Origin: Mycobacterium deserti
GTDB taxonomy: Bacteria > Actinomycetota > Actinomycetes > Mycobacteriales > Mycobacteriaceae
NCBI RefSeq assembly: GCF_025345615.1
Contig: NZ_JAODWD010000007.1
Location: forward strand, 62,001 to 126,000
Direction: 5' to 3'
Length of the DNA: 64,000 nucleotides
The notes under the pieces were generated by a model that had not been told where the DNA came from, did not search any database, and worked only from the letters and a program-made list of their open reading frames with translations. Both the position numbers and the translations under genes were made by a program. Positions 8,818-17,341 of this stretch are shown one piece after another. How positions within the stretch are numbered: position 1 is the first letter of the stretch; each line of letters begins with the position of its first letter.

Positions 8818-9216
8818 ATGTCGTTCTCCGTGACTGCGCCGAGGTCGTTACGGGAGCTGTTCGATCAGCTGGGCCTGACCGAGGCACCGTCTGACGATGA
8901 CACCGTGGTGATGGTGATGCCGGTCGACGAGCGGACCACCAACACCGCCGGCGGACTGCAGGGCGGGCTGATCGCCACCATGGCCGACGTCACCGCCGGG
9001 CAACTCGCCGCGCGAGCCACCCCGTTCGGTCACGCGATCGCGACCACCGACCTGTTCATCCGCTATCTGCGGCCGATCAAAATCGGGCCCGCCCGCGCCG
9101 TCGCCCGGATCCTGCGACAGGGCAAGCGATCGGTTGTCGTGCAGGTCGACATCTACCGCGGCAACGACGACGAAGTCGGTGCCACGGCCACCGTCAACTT
9201 CGCCGCTATCGACTGA
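8818..9216 (+). CDS. PaaI-type hotdog thioesterase
   Basis: A 132-residue hotdog-fold protein with the PaaI/YiiD marks NTAGGLQGGLIATMADVTAG (the catalytic-helix region) and TTDLFIRYLRPIK. Members hydrolyse acyl-CoA or phenylacetyl-CoA-type thioesters as homotetramers. ATG 8818 is used; GTG 8830 is possible. Divergent from cinA with a short 34-base gap, which suggests leaderless or nearly leaderless messages on both sides. Confidence 0.85.
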   Translation: MSFSVTAPRSLRELFDQLGLTEAPSDDDTVVMVMPVDERTTNTAGGLQGGLIATMADVTAGQLAARATPFGHAIATTDLFIRYLRPIKIGPARAVARILRQGKRSVVVQVDIYRGNDDEVGATATVNFAAID

Positions 9217-9278
9217 CGGGCACGCTGAAGCCGTTGCGGCATAGTCGAAGTCGACGGTGCGGACGTTCCGCTGCGCGG

Positions 9279-10013
9279 CTACTTGTGCGGCACGTCGTTG
9301 ACCAGGCCGCCGTCCATGACGAACTCTGCTCCGGTCGAGTACCGCGATTCGTCACTGGCCAAGAACACCACGAAGGTCGCGACCTCTTCGGGCTGACCCG
9401 GACGGCCCAGCGGGATCCGGAGCATGTTGTCGGGGAAGTGCTTGGTCATCGGGGTCCGGATGAAGCCCGGGTGCACCGAGTTGACCCGAATGTTGTGGGG
9501 ACCGAGCTCGAGTGCCGCGGATTTGGTGAGCCCGCGCACGGCCCATTTCGACGCCACGTAGGGATGCACCATGACCGCGCCACGCAGACCTTCAATCGAT
9601 GAGACGTTGATGATCGAGCCGCCCCCCGCGGCCTTCATCGCCTCCACCGATGCCTGCATGCCGAGGAATGTTCCGGTGAGGTTGACGTCGATGACCTTCT
9701 GCCACTTGGCCATGTCGAACTGACCGATCTGGCCCAACGCCACCGTCCCTGCGTTGTTGACCAGGACGTTGAGCTTGCCGAACTCGCTTACCGCGGTGGC
9801 GACAGCGGCCTCCCACTGGTCGGCCTGGGTGACGTCGAGGTGGACGTAGCGTGCAGCGTTCCCGATCTCGTCGGCCAGGGCCTTGCCCTTCTCGTCGAGG
9901 ATGTCACCGATCACGACCTTGCCGCCCTCGGCCACCAGCGCCCGCGCATCCGCGGCGCCGATCCCCTGCGCGCCGCCACTGATCAGTGCCACTTTTCCGT
10001 CCACACGTCCCAT
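9279..10013 (-). CDS. SDR oxidoreductase, FabG3-like (3-alpha,20-beta-hydroxysteroid dehydrogenase type)
   Basis: A 244-residue classical short-chain dehydrogenase. The NAD-binding GGAQGIG motif is at about residues 13-19, NNAG near 87, and the catalytic Ser and YVASK in the middle; the C-terminus has STGAEFVMDGG. Sequence blocks such as KVVIGDILDE, YVHLDVTQ and SIINVSSIEGL closely resemble M. tuberculosis FabG3 (Rv2002), a 3-alpha,20-beta-hydroxysteroid dehydrogenase. A KstR-like box lies 34 bases before the start codon, which fits a steroid-related role. That role is inferred. Confidence 0.88.
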   Translation of the reverse strand: MGRVDGKVALISGGAQGIGAADARALVAEGGKVVIGDILDEKGKALADEIGNAARYVHLDVTQADQWEAAVATAVSEFGKLNVLVNNAGTVALGQIGQFDMAKWQKVIDVNLTGTFLGMQASVEAMKAAGGGSIINVSSIEGLRGAVMVHPYVASKWAVRGLTKSAALELGPHNIRVNSVHPGFIRTPMTKHFPDNMLRIPLGRPGQPEEVATFVVFLASDESRYSTGAEFVMDGGLVNDVPHK

Positions 10014-10046
10014 GGGGCGTCAGGCTACCGCACGGATTTGGGAAAC

Positions 10047-10060
10047 TAGAACTTGTTCCA
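10047..10060. promoter_or_regulatory. KstR-like operator between divergent genes
   Basis: TAGAACTTGTTCCA fits the KstR consensus TnnAACnnGTTnnA at every fixed position. It sits between the start codons of the FabG3-like SDR (10013) and the DapB-like oxidoreductase (10092), so it could control both. KstR is the mycobacterial TetR-type repressor of cholesterol catabolism. Confidence 0.7.
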
Positions 10061-10091
10061 ATTTCGATGTGCAGCACGCATACTGCTGGCC

Positions 10092-11168
10092 ATGGCTATT
10101 CGTGCGGCGCTCATCGGAACCGGCAACTGCGGCAGCCTCGCGCTCAGGCAACTCGTCGAGGATGCGCGGTTCGACCTGACCGGCGTGTGGGTCTCCTCTG
10201 CCGCCAAGGTCGGCAAGGACGCGGGTGAACTGGCCGGGCTCGGAGTGACCACCGGCATCACTGCGGTCAACGATCTCGACGGCATCATCGCCGCCAAGCC
10301 GGACTGCGTCGTGTACTGCGCGATGGGTGACACCCGGCTGCGCGACGCCATGGCCGACGTGCGCAAAATCCTTGCCGCGGGGATCGACGTCGTCGGCTCC
10401 GGGCTCGGCGTGCTGCAGTATCCGTGGCAGGTGATCCCGGACAAGTACATCCAGCGTGTCGAAGAGGCTGCGCGCGAGGGTGATTCGACGGTCTTCTTCA
10501 CCGGCGTCGATCCGGGGTTCGCGACCGATCTGCTGCCGTTTGCGCTCGCGGGGACCTGCCAGAGCATCGAGCAGATCCGCACCATGGAGATCGCCGACTA
10601 CGCGACGTACGACGGCGCGACCGTGATGTTCGAGGTGATGGGCTTCGGCAACGAGATCGGCGACCTTCCGATGCTCTACCAGCCGGGTGTGCTGTCCATC
10701 GCGTGGGGAACCGCGATCCGCCAGCTTGCCGCCGGGCTGGGGATCGAGGTCGACGACATCAAGGACTCCGTCGAGCAGGAGCCGGCACCGGAGGACTTCG
10801 ACGTGGCGGTCGGCACCATCAAGAAGGGCACCGTCGCGGCGGTGCGGTTCCAGATCGAGGGGATGGTCGGTGGCAAGCCGGCGATCGTCGTCGAACACGT
10901 CACCCGGTTGCGGGGCGACCTGCGCCCCGACTGGGCCCAGCCCGCCCAGCCCGGCGGGTCCTACCGCGTCGAGATCACCGGCGAGCCGTCCTACACGATG
11001 GACATCTGTCCGACCAGCCGCAACGGCGATCACAACTACGCGGCGATCCTCGCGGCGGCAGGCCGCATCGTCAACGCCATCCCTGACGTCGTCGCGGCAG
11101 CGCGCGGCATCCGCACCACTCTTGACATGCCGCTCGTCACCGGAAAAGGGCTGTACGCCGCTCAGTAG
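10092..11168 (+). CDS. DapB-N-domain oxidoreductase (2,4-diaminopentanoate/amine dehydrogenase-like)
   Basis: A 358-residue protein from ATG 10092. It begins with a Rossmann fold (ALIGTGNCGSLALR) of the dihydrodipicolinate-reductase N-terminal type and continues with a long C-terminal domain unlike true DapB. Mycobacterial members are annotated as NAD(P)H-dependent amine dehydrogenase-like or dihydrodipicolinate reductase-like proteins; no substrate is firmly known. The divergent neighbour is the FabG3-like SDR and a KstR-like box lies between, hinting at sterol-linked expression. It is followed 13 bases later by a HAD phosphatase gene, so both are likely one operon. Confidence 0.8.
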   Translation: MAIRAALIGTGNCGSLALRQLVEDARFDLTGVWVSSAAKVGKDAGELAGLGVTTGITAVNDLDGIIAAKPDCVVYCAMGDTRLRDAMADVRKILAAGIDVVGSGLGVLQYPWQVIPDKYIQRVEEAAREGDSTVFFTGVDPGFATDLLPFALAGTCQSIEQIRTMEIADYATYDGATVMFEVMGFGNEIGDLPMLYQPGVLSIAWGTAIRQLAAGLGIEVDDIKDSVEQEPAPEDFDVAVGTIKKGTVAAVRFQIEGMVGGKPAIVVEHVTRLRGDLRPDWAQPAQPGGSYRVEITGEPSYTMDICPTSRNGDHNYAAILAAAGRIVNAIPDVVAAARGIRTTLDMPLVTGKGLYAAQ

Positions 11169-11181
11169 GCTGGAGCGCGTT

Positions 11182-11949
11182 ATGGACGCGCAACCGGTGA
11201 CTCCGGACCCGATCGCCGAGATCGCGGCGAGTCCCGCCGGACCCCGCGTCGGTGCGTTCTTCGACCTCGACGGGACACTGGTCGACGGATTCACCGCCAC
11301 CGCGCACGCGGCCGACCGGATCCGACGCAGGCAGGCACGCGTCGGCGAGGTGCTTGGCGTCGTGGAGGCCGCGTTGCGATACCGGTTGGGCCGCATGCAG
11401 TTCGAGCGGTTACTCACCCGGGCGGCCGGTTATCTCCACGGTGAATCACTTGCCGAACTCGACGATCTCGGTGAGCGCCTGTTCGCCGAGCGGATCGCGG
11501 CGCGGGTGTTCCCCTACATGCACGAGATCGTGCAGGCGCACCAGGAGCGCGGCCACACGGTCGTGCTCAGCAGCTCGGCGCTGACGATTCACGCCGAACC
11601 GGTGGCCCGGTTCACCGGCATCAACCACGTGCTCTGCAACCACTTCGAACTCGACGACGCCGGGTTGCTGACAGGCCGGATCGCTAAGCCGATCATCTGG
11701 GGCCGCAACAAGTCCACCGCGGTGCAACGCTTCTGTGAGGCGAACGGCGTTGAGCTGCAGCGCAGTTACTTCTATGCCGACGGTGACGAGGACGCGGTGC
11801 TGATGGCGCTGGTCGGCAATCCACGTCCAGTGAACCCGCGGTCGGGCCTCGCCGCGATGGCGGCCGAGCACGGCTGGCCGGTGCTGCGCGTCGAGGGATC
11901 GGGAACGCGCAAGCGCGTGTCGTTCCGCCGGTTGATCGGGTACGACTGA
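11182..11949 (+). CDS. HAD-IB family hydrolase (SerB-like phosphatase)
   Basis: A 255-residue protein with HAD motif I FFDLDGTLVDG (nucleophile Asp and acid Asp) at about residue 31, motif II SSSALT, and motif III/IV around YADGDEDAVL. The class-I cap between motifs I and II places it in subfamily IB, the phosphoserine-phosphatase-like group. In mycobacteria such proteins occur next to lipid genes and the substrate is usually unknown. ATG 11182 follows the stop of the DapB-like gene by 13 bases. Confidence 0.85.
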   Translation: MDAQPVTPDPIAEIAASPAGPRVGAFFDLDGTLVDGFTATAHAADRIRRRQARVGEVLGVVEAALRYRLGRMQFERLLTRAAGYLHGESLAELDDLGERLFAERIAARVFPYMHEIVQAHQERGHTVVLSSSALTIHAEPVARFTGINHVLCNHFELDDAGLLTGRIAKPIIWGRNKSTAVQRFCEANGVELQRSYFYADGDEDAVLMALVGNPRPVNPRSGLAAMAAEHGWPVLRVEGSGTRKRVSFRRLIGYD

Positions 11950-11970
11950 CGGTCTGACAGAGTCGATGCC

Positions 11971-12966
11971 ATGAGACGTGTGCTGGTCACCGGGAGCGCA
12001 GGACATCTCGGCGAGGCGCTCTTGCGGACGCTGCGCAGCCGCGAGGTCGACGCGATCGGTCTCGATGTCCGTTCGTCGGACTGGACCGATGTCGTGGGAT
12101 CGGTGACCGACGCCGGTCTGACGCGTGAGCTCATGGCCGGAGTGGACGTGGTACTGCACACGGCCACCCTGCACAAGCCGCAGGTGGCGTTCCAGCCGGC
12201 TCAGGCGTTCGTCGACACGAACGTCTCGGGCACGCTGACGCTTCTCGAGCAGGCCGTGGCCGCCGGCGTCGCCGCGTTCGTGATGACCTCGTCGACAACG
12301 GTATTCGGCGATGCGCTCGTCCCCCCACCAGGTGAGCCCGCAGCGTGGATCGACGACTCGGTGGCGTCGGTGCCCAAGAACATCTACGGGGTCACCAAGG
12401 CCGCCGCCGAGGACCTGTGCCACTTGGCACAACGCAACGACGGCCTGAACTGTGTCGTCCTGCGCACGTCGCGGTTCTTCCCGGAGATGGATGATTCTCC
12501 GGATGCCCATTACGGTCGCGACGACGAGAACGTGAAGGCCGACGAATATGCCTACCGGCGCGTGGCGCTCGACGACGTCGTGAGCGCGCATCTGCTCGCC
12601 GCGCGACAGGCACCGGAACTCGGCTTCGGCCGCTTCATCATCTCGGCCACCACACCGTTTCGGCGCGAGGATCTCGCCGAGTTGCGCACCGACGCCGCGG
12701 CGGTGTTCCGCCGTCGGGTGCCACGGGCCGCCGCGGTGTGGGCGCAGCGGGGCTGGCGGTTCCCTGCCAGTGTCGACCGCGTGTACGTCAATACCCAAGC
12801 CCGGCACACGCTGGGCTGGCGGCCGTCGTTCGACCTCGACTCGGTCGCCGCGATGGTCGCCGAAAGCGACTCGGTGCGCACTCCCCTGTCGACACTCGTC
12901 GGTGCGAAGGAATACCTCGGCAGCACCTACCACGATGGGCTGTTCTCACCACGTCCATCCCCATAG
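11971..12966 (+). CDS. NAD-dependent epimerase/dehydratase (extended SDR)
   Basis: A 331-residue extended short-chain dehydrogenase. The N-terminal VTGSAGHLG binds the dinucleotide, the central TSSTTVFG strand gives the catalytic Ser/Thr, and YGVTKAAAE gives the Tyr and Lys. The C-terminal part (YVNTQARHTLGWRP) is typical of nucleotide-sugar epimerase-like members. The substrate is unknown. It follows the HAD phosphatase by 21 bases and precedes a DJ-1 gene by 11, so a co-directional operon from 10092 to 13969 is likely. Confidence 0.85.
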   Translation: MRRVLVTGSAGHLGEALLRTLRSREVDAIGLDVRSSDWTDVVGSVTDAGLTRELMAGVDVVLHTATLHKPQVAFQPAQAFVDTNVSGTLTLLEQAVAAGVAAFVMTSSTTVFGDALVPPPGEPAAWIDDSVASVPKNIYGVTKAAAEDLCHLAQRNDGLNCVVLRTSRFFPEMDDSPDAHYGRDDENVKADEYAYRRVALDDVVSAHLLAARQAPELGFGRFIISATTPFRREDLAELRTDAAAVFRRRVPRAAAVWAQRGWRFPASVDRVYVNTQARHTLGWRPSFDLDSVAAMVAESDSVRTPLSTLVGAKEYLGSTYHDGLFSPRPSP

Positions 12967-12977
12967 ACTCGCGAGAA

Positions 12978-13598
12978 ATGGCTACTCTCAACAGAACCGC
13001 GCACCTCGGCATTTATGACACGTTGGCCGACTGGGAGGTCGGTTATCTGCTGGCCGAATTGCGCACCGGCCGGTTCACCGGCACGCGCTACGACGTTGTC
13101 GCCGTCGCCGAGTCTCGTGAACCGATCACGACGATGGGCGGGGTACGGATGCTCCCCGACGCGTTGATCGGCGAGGTGGGTCCCGCCGACAGCGACCTGC
13201 TGATCCTGCCCGGCGGCGAGATGTGGGACGACGGTCAGGGAGAAGCGTTCGCGGCGGCCGCTCGCCGTTTCCTCGACGCCGGCGTTCCGGTGGCCGCAAT
13301 CTGTGGCGCGACGGCGGGCCTAGCCCGCGCCGGACTACTCGACGAGCGCACACACACCAGCGCCGCGGCCGAGTACCTCGCGGCCACCGGGTATTCCGGC
13401 GGCGCGCACTATATCGACCAGCGCGCAGTCGTCGACGGCGACCTGATCACCGCCGGCCCGCAGTCGCCGGTGCAGTTCGCCTGTGCCGCCATGGGCCGGC
13501 TCGGCCTGGCGTCGCCGGCGGTGCTCGAGGCCTACGAGGGGTTGTTCGCCCGGGGTGACGCCGGTGCGTTCCCGGTTCTCGCGGCGGCGCAGACATGA
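12978..13598 (+). CDS. DJ-1/PfpI family protein
   Basis: A 206-residue class-I glutamine-amidotransferase-like protein from ATG 12978. The nucleophile-elbow Cys is in VAAICGATAG at about residue 106, preceded by LLILPGGEMWDD, as in the DJ-1/PfpI superfamily. Members include glyoxalase III-type enzymes, proteases and chaperones; this one cannot be narrowed further. Its stop overlaps the start of the next gene (ATGA), indicating translational coupling. Confidence 0.82.
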   Translation: MATLNRTAHLGIYDTLADWEVGYLLAELRTGRFTGTRYDVVAVAESREPITTMGGVRMLPDALIGEVGPADSDLLILPGGEMWDDGQGEAFAAAARRFLDAGVPVAAICGATAGLARAGLLDERTHTSAAAEYLAATGYSGGAHYIDQRAVVDGDLITAGPQSPVQFACAAMGRLGLASPAVLEAYEGLFARGDAGAFPVLAAAQT

Positions 13599-13969
13599 CG
13601 GTGAACGACATCTGCGCGGTGGTCGCGGCGAGCGATTACGACCGGGCGCTGGCCTGGTACACCCGAATACTCGGGCGCGGACCGGACCTCGAACCCATCG
13701 ACGGGGTCGCCGAGTGGCAGCTGACCGCGACGGCATGGCTGCAATTGATCGAGGACGCCGACCGTGCGGGCAGGTCAGCGGTTAGGTTCGGCGTCGACGA
13801 CCTCGCCGCCCAGATCGCCAGCCTCAATGAACTCGGGGTCCCCACGGGAGAGCCCGTCGTCATCGCCGACATGGTCAGGGTGCTCGACATCGCCGATTCC
13901 GAGGGCAACGAAGTGTCGTATGTCGAAGACATCACCCCAACTGGCACCGCGAATGCGGCGGAGGGCTAA
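13595..13969 (+). CDS. VOC (glyoxalase/bleomycin-resistance) superfamily protein
   Basis: A 124-residue vicinal-oxygen-chelate protein. It has the AALAWY-type helix (DYDRALAWYTRILG) and the second beta-alpha module ending in IADSEGNEVSYVED. Classical metal ligands are not all evident, so it may be a binding rather than an enzymatic member. ATG overlaps the stop of the DJ-1 gene by four bases. Confidence 0.75.
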   Translation: MTVNDICAVVAASDYDRALAWYTRILGRGPDLEPIDGVAEWQLTATAWLQLIEDADRAGRSAVRFGVDDLAAQIASLNELGVPTGEPVVIADMVRVLDIADSEGNEVSYVEDITPTGTANAAEG

Positions 13970-13971
13970 AC

Positions 13972-13985
13972 TAGAACACGTTTCA
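13972..13985. promoter_or_regulatory. KstR-like operator upstream of the nitronate monooxygenase gene
   Basis: TAGAACACGTTTCA matches TnnAACnnGTTnnA at every fixed position. It begins three bases after the VOC-protein stop and ends 28 bases before the ATG at 14014, so it is placed to act on the downstream gene. Confidence 0.7.
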
Positions 13986-14013
13986 GTTCTGAAGCGGCCA
14001 CGAAGGAGCAGGG

Positions 14014-15144
14014 ATGCGCACGCCCATCTGTAACGACCTCGGCATCGAATATCCGATCTTCGCGTTCACCCACTGCCGCGATGTCGTCGTCGCGGTCAGC
14101 AAGGCCGGCGGGTTCGGCGTGCTCGGCGCGGTCGGCTACACCCCCGATCAGCTCGAGATCGAGCTGAACTGGATCGACGAGCACATCGGCGACCACCCCT
14201 ACGGCGTCGACATCGTGATCCCGAACAAATACGAGGGCATGGACTCCGACATGTCGGCCGACGAGCTGACCAAGACACTGCAGGACATGGTCCCGCAGGA
14301 GCACGTCGACTTCGCGCGCAAGATCCTGTCCGACCACGGCGTCCCGATCGAGGACAGCGGCGCGGACGCGTTCCAGTTGCTCGGCTGGACCGAGGCGACC
14401 GCCACGCCGCAGGTCGAGGTGGCGCTGCAGCATCCAAAGTGCACGCTGATCGCCAATGCGCTCGGCACGCCGCCGCCCGACATGATCAAGCACATCCACG
14501 ACGAGGGCCGAAAGGTCGCGGCGCTGTGCGGGTCGCCTTCGCAGGCGCGCAAGCACGCCGACGCCGGAGTCGACATCATCATTGCCCAGGGTGGCGAGGC
14601 AGGCGGCCACTGCGGTGAGGTCGGCTCGATCGTGTTGTGGCCGCAGGTGGTCAAGGAGGTCGCACCGGTGCCGGTGCTCGCCGCGGGCGGTATCGGCAGC
14701 GGTCAGCAGATCGCCGCGGCGCTCGCGCTCGGGGCGCAGGGCGCGTGGACCGGTTCGCAGTGGGTGATGGTCGAGGAGTCGGAGAACACGCCGGTCCAGC
14801 ATGCCGCCTACGCCAAGGCCAGCAGCCGCGACACCGTGCGCAGCAGGTCGTTCACCGGTAAGCCGGCCCGCATGCTGCGCAACGACTGGACCGAGGCGTG
14901 GGAAAAGGAAGACAACCCCAAGCCGCTCGGCATGCCGCTGCAGTACATGGTGTCGGGCATGGCCGTCGCGGCCACGCACAAGTACCCCAACGAAACGGTG
15001 GACGTCGCGTTCAACCCGATCGGTCAGGTCGTCGGCCAGTTCACCAAGGTCGAGAAGACATCGGCGGTGATCGAACGCTGGGTGCAGGAGTACCTCGAGG
15101 CGACGGGTCGGCTCGAAGAGATCAACGAGGCCGCCACCGTCTGA
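14014..15144 (+). CDS. Nitronate monooxygenase family flavoprotein
   Basis: A 376-residue TIM-barrel FMN protein of the 2-nitropropane dioxygenase group, resembling M. tuberculosis Rv1533/Rv0021c and the IpdC family. Visible FMN-site blocks are IIAQGGEAGGHCGEV and VLAAGGIGSGQQIAAALALGAQG, and VRSRSFTGKPAR further on. Some homologues act on steroid-ring degradation intermediates rather than nitronates; the KstR-like box just upstream favours a lipid or steroid role here. Start ATG 14014 follows GAAGGAGCAGGG, a good ribosome site. Confidence 0.87.
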   Translation: MRTPICNDLGIEYPIFAFTHCRDVVVAVSKAGGFGVLGAVGYTPDQLEIELNWIDEHIGDHPYGVDIVIPNKYEGMDSDMSADELTKTLQDMVPQEHVDFARKILSDHGVPIEDSGADAFQLLGWTEATATPQVEVALQHPKCTLIANALGTPPPDMIKHIHDEGRKVAALCGSPSQARKHADAGVDIIIAQGGEAGGHCGEVGSIVLWPQVVKEVAPVPVLAAGGIGSGQQIAAALALGAQGAWTGSQWVMVEESENTPVQHAAYAKASSRDTVRSRSFTGKPARMLRNDWTEAWEKEDNPKPLGMPLQYMVSGMAVAATHKYPNETVDVAFNPIGQVVGQFTKVEKTSAVIERWVQEYLEATGRLEEINEAATV

Positions 15145-15148
15145 CGCC

Positions 15149-15835
15149 CTAGGTCACGGAATCGGCTGACCGCCCGCGCGGATGGTGACCTGACCTCTCG
15201 TCACGTCGGCAAATCGAGATCGCGGGCGCGGTGGCGAGGGGTTCATCTGCAAGATAAGGCGGGGCGGGTTCGTATTGCAGGTAGCGTCGCACCGCGCGGG
15301 CATGATCGCGGCCGTGAAGCCGACCGACAAGCCACAACGCGCAGTCAATCCCTGCGGAAACACCTTGACTGGTGAGAAGGTTGCCGTCTACGACGTATCG
15401 AGCGTCACGTACCACCGTGACCTCACCGCGTGACTGAAGTTGCTCCTCGTATTTCCAATGAGTGGCCACCCGGTGCCCGCGCGCGGGGCCGGCGGCGTGG
15501 AGCAGGAACGCTCCCGTGCAAACACTGACCACCCAGGTTGCCTCTCGAGCGGTGTTCGTAACCCACTCTCTTGTAGTCGAATTGAAGGGTTCAACCTCGC
15601 GAGCACCGCGGCCGCCAGGCACCAGCAACACGTCGAGCTTGGGGTGGTCATCGACGGTCCAGTCGGGCAACACGCGCATGCCCTTACTGCAACGGATCGG
15701 CTCGGGGCGCTCGGCGATCAACACCGCGGTGTCAGCGTGATCACGGATCATCGACGAGACGGTGAAAACTTCCCAAGGACCAACAAAGTCCAACTCCTCT
15801 GCTTCGTTGAAGATGAATAGTCCATAAGTCGTCAT
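15149..15835 (-). CDS. DJ-1/PfpI family protein (isonitrile-hydratase-like)
   Basis: A 228-residue protein from ATG 15835, preceded by a ribosome site (GGAGAAC). It begins LFIFNEAEELDFVGPWEVF, typical of the ThiJ/isonitrile hydratase branch, and carries the nucleophile Cys in VVSVCTGAFLL, then THWKYEEQL. Its closest architecture is the first domain of GlxA-type regulators without the AraC part. The C-terminal 40 residues are unusually polar and may be poorly conserved. Convergent with the nitronate monooxygenase; stops lie 4 bases apart. Confidence 0.8.
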   Translation of the reverse strand: MTTYGLFIFNEAEELDFVGPWEVFTVSSMIRDHADTAVLIAERPEPIRCSKGMRVLPDWTVDDHPKLDVLLVPGGRGAREVEPFNSTTREWVTNTAREATWVVSVCTGAFLLHAAGPARGHRVATHWKYEEQLQSRGEVTVVRDARYVVDGNLLTSQGVSAGIDCALWLVGRLHGRDHARAVRRYLQYEPAPPYLADEPLATAPAISICRRDERSGHHPRGRSADSVT

Positions 15836-15914
15836 TTTTGTTCTCCTGCAACAGCATCTCGGCACCGCACCCGATCGTCAGACTGAGATCGAGACGGCAT
15901 TGAGCAGACGTCCA

Positions 15915-17240
15915 CTAGTCGGTCAGCACTTTGGCGATCGGCTCACCCTTTGCACATCCTGAGGGCATGGCGAAGATCGCACTACCGGTGTGCTGAATGA
16001 GTCCGTTCAAAGGGTCGTTCGCCAGCGCGCGCTGCGCGGCGATGAATTGAGCGGGCGGATCATTCATGTAAGCGGCGAAGAGCAGTCCGGTATCGAGCTG
16101 GCTATGGCCACCGTGGGCGTGCGCGGGGGTGTCGGAGGCATGAACGTGGGGAGGGACGGGCACCGGGTCGGGCGTGCCGCCCGCATTCGCGATCAATGTT
16201 CCGTAGTCGTAGTTATATGAGCGACGCAGCATCGCAAATCCATGAACGAGGCGGATATGGGCGTTCTTTGGAATCACTGGCTCTCCATCCGAAGCGCGTG
16301 CTTGGAGGTCGACCGCATCAAATTCGTCGACGCCTCCCAGGGGGGCGCCATCGGCGCGCTGGCGTCCAATGATACGGTCCTGCTCGGCGAGCGGAAGCTG
16401 GTCCCAGTCGGCGGTCTTCATCCGAATTTTTCGGAAGACCAGGTAGCTGCCGCCGTGAAACCACGCCGGTTCATCGACTGAATCCACCCATACCGACCGG
16501 TTGAACTCGGCTGTCCCCGGCCGCGGGTTTACGGTTCCATCCTTGTGGCCGAGGAGGTTTCGCGGGGTGCCTCCTGCGGCTGGCCGGCTGAGAAAGCCAT
16601 ACTGCGTCCAGCGCATCCGGGCTAAGCCTGGCATACGTGCGCGCAAAGCCCGAAATGCGTGGCTCACCACCTGCGCATCGTCGGCACAAATCTGGACCAG
16701 CACATCGCCGTCACTCCATGCGGGATTCAGTGTGTCGCCGAGAAATTCAGGTAAGGGACGCAGATGCTTGGGTCGCTGGGAGTCAAGGCCCATCCCGTCG
16801 CCAAACACACCGGGCCCTAATCCGAACGTAACCGTGAGGCGGGCTGGATCAAGACCTGCGCCAACGTCGGTGTCCGCACTGAATCCCGGCGTTAAGCCTG
16901 CCGGCTGTGGGGGTGGATTCCCCGCAGTTATCTCCGCGGCGACGGCGCTCCACACGTCGAGCAGCTCGCGCAGATGCTCCTTACCGGATTTGGCGAGATC
17001 ACATGCGAGAAAAAGCGCATACGCCTGCTGGTCACTCGCGATCCCACCCTGGTGCGGTCCCTGGAAAGGCTCCATCGGAGGACTTCCACTTTCCTGATCG
17101 AAGCGTGGATCTTTGCTGGCGATGATTCCGACTGACGTTGCGCCCGCAGCGATCACTGCCGACCCGATTAGTCCACGCCGTGACATCCGAGCGCCGATGC
17201 CAACGAGCCGACTACTACCTCCAGTAGTAGAGCGTTCCAT
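15915..17240 (-). CDS. Tat-exported DyP-type peroxidase
   Basis: A 441-residue haem peroxidase from ATG 17240, supported by GGTGAGGA upstream. The N-terminus holds a twin-arginine signal (SRRGLIGSAVIAAG), so folded export is likely. The DyP signature G-x-x-D-G is seen as GHKDG, followed by the RTPGTAEFNRS-type loop; a proximal His is expected in the LVHGFAMLRR region. The protein belongs to the EfeB-like branch that bleaches dyes and may oxidise phenols or haem. It is divergent from the MarR gene, with a palindrome between them. Confidence 0.9.
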   Translation of the reverse strand: MERSTTGGSSRLVGIGARMSRRGLIGSAVIAAGATSVGIIASKDPRFDQESGSPPMEPFQGPHQGGIASDQQAYALFLACDLAKSGKEHLRELLDVWSAVAAEITAGNPPPQPAGLTPGFSADTDVGAGLDPARLTVTFGLGPGVFGDGMGLDSQRPKHLRPLPEFLGDTLNPAWSDGDVLVQICADDAQVVSHAFRALRARMPGLARMRWTQYGFLSRPAAGGTPRNLLGHKDGTVNPRPGTAEFNRSVWVDSVDEPAWFHGGSYLVFRKIRMKTADWDQLPLAEQDRIIGRQRADGAPLGGVDEFDAVDLQARASDGEPVIPKNAHIRLVHGFAMLRRSYNYDYGTLIANAGGTPDPVPVPPHVHASDTPAHAHGGHSQLDTGLLFAAYMNDPPAQFIAAQRALANDPLNGLIQHTGSAIFAMPSGCAKGEPIAKVLTD

Positions 17241-17273
17241 GATGATCCTCACCGTAACTGGATGATCGACAAG

Positions 17274-17290
17274 CTTCAACAGTATTGAAG
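17274..17290. promoter_or_regulatory. Palindrome, probable MarR operator 1
   Basis: CTTCAA-CAGTA-TTGAAG, a perfect 6+5+6 inverted repeat, lies in the gap between the DyP peroxidase start (17240) and the MarR start (17342). A second element with the same architecture precedes the HD-domain gene at 17930. Confidence 0.7.
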
Positions 17291-17341
17291 GAATGCCATG
17301 GATATGCGTCGTATGGCGTGCGCGGTTGAGAGAATGGCCAC

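Noticed and set aside
7536..8894. A 452-codon plus-strand frame opposite cinA
   Set aside because: Antisense shadow of cinA, with low-complexity composition (Gly, Arg, His, Val).
10020..11417. A 465-codon frame on the minus strand opposite the DapB-like and HAD genes
   Set aside because: It is antisense to two well-supported genes, is rich in Arg/Asp/Val-type repetitive composition typical of GC-rich shadow frames, and has no domain that I recognise.
11446..12933. A 495-codon minus-strand frame opposite the epimerase gene
   Set aside because: Shadow of the epimerase and HAD genes; no conserved motif, and composition rich in His, Arg and Gly.
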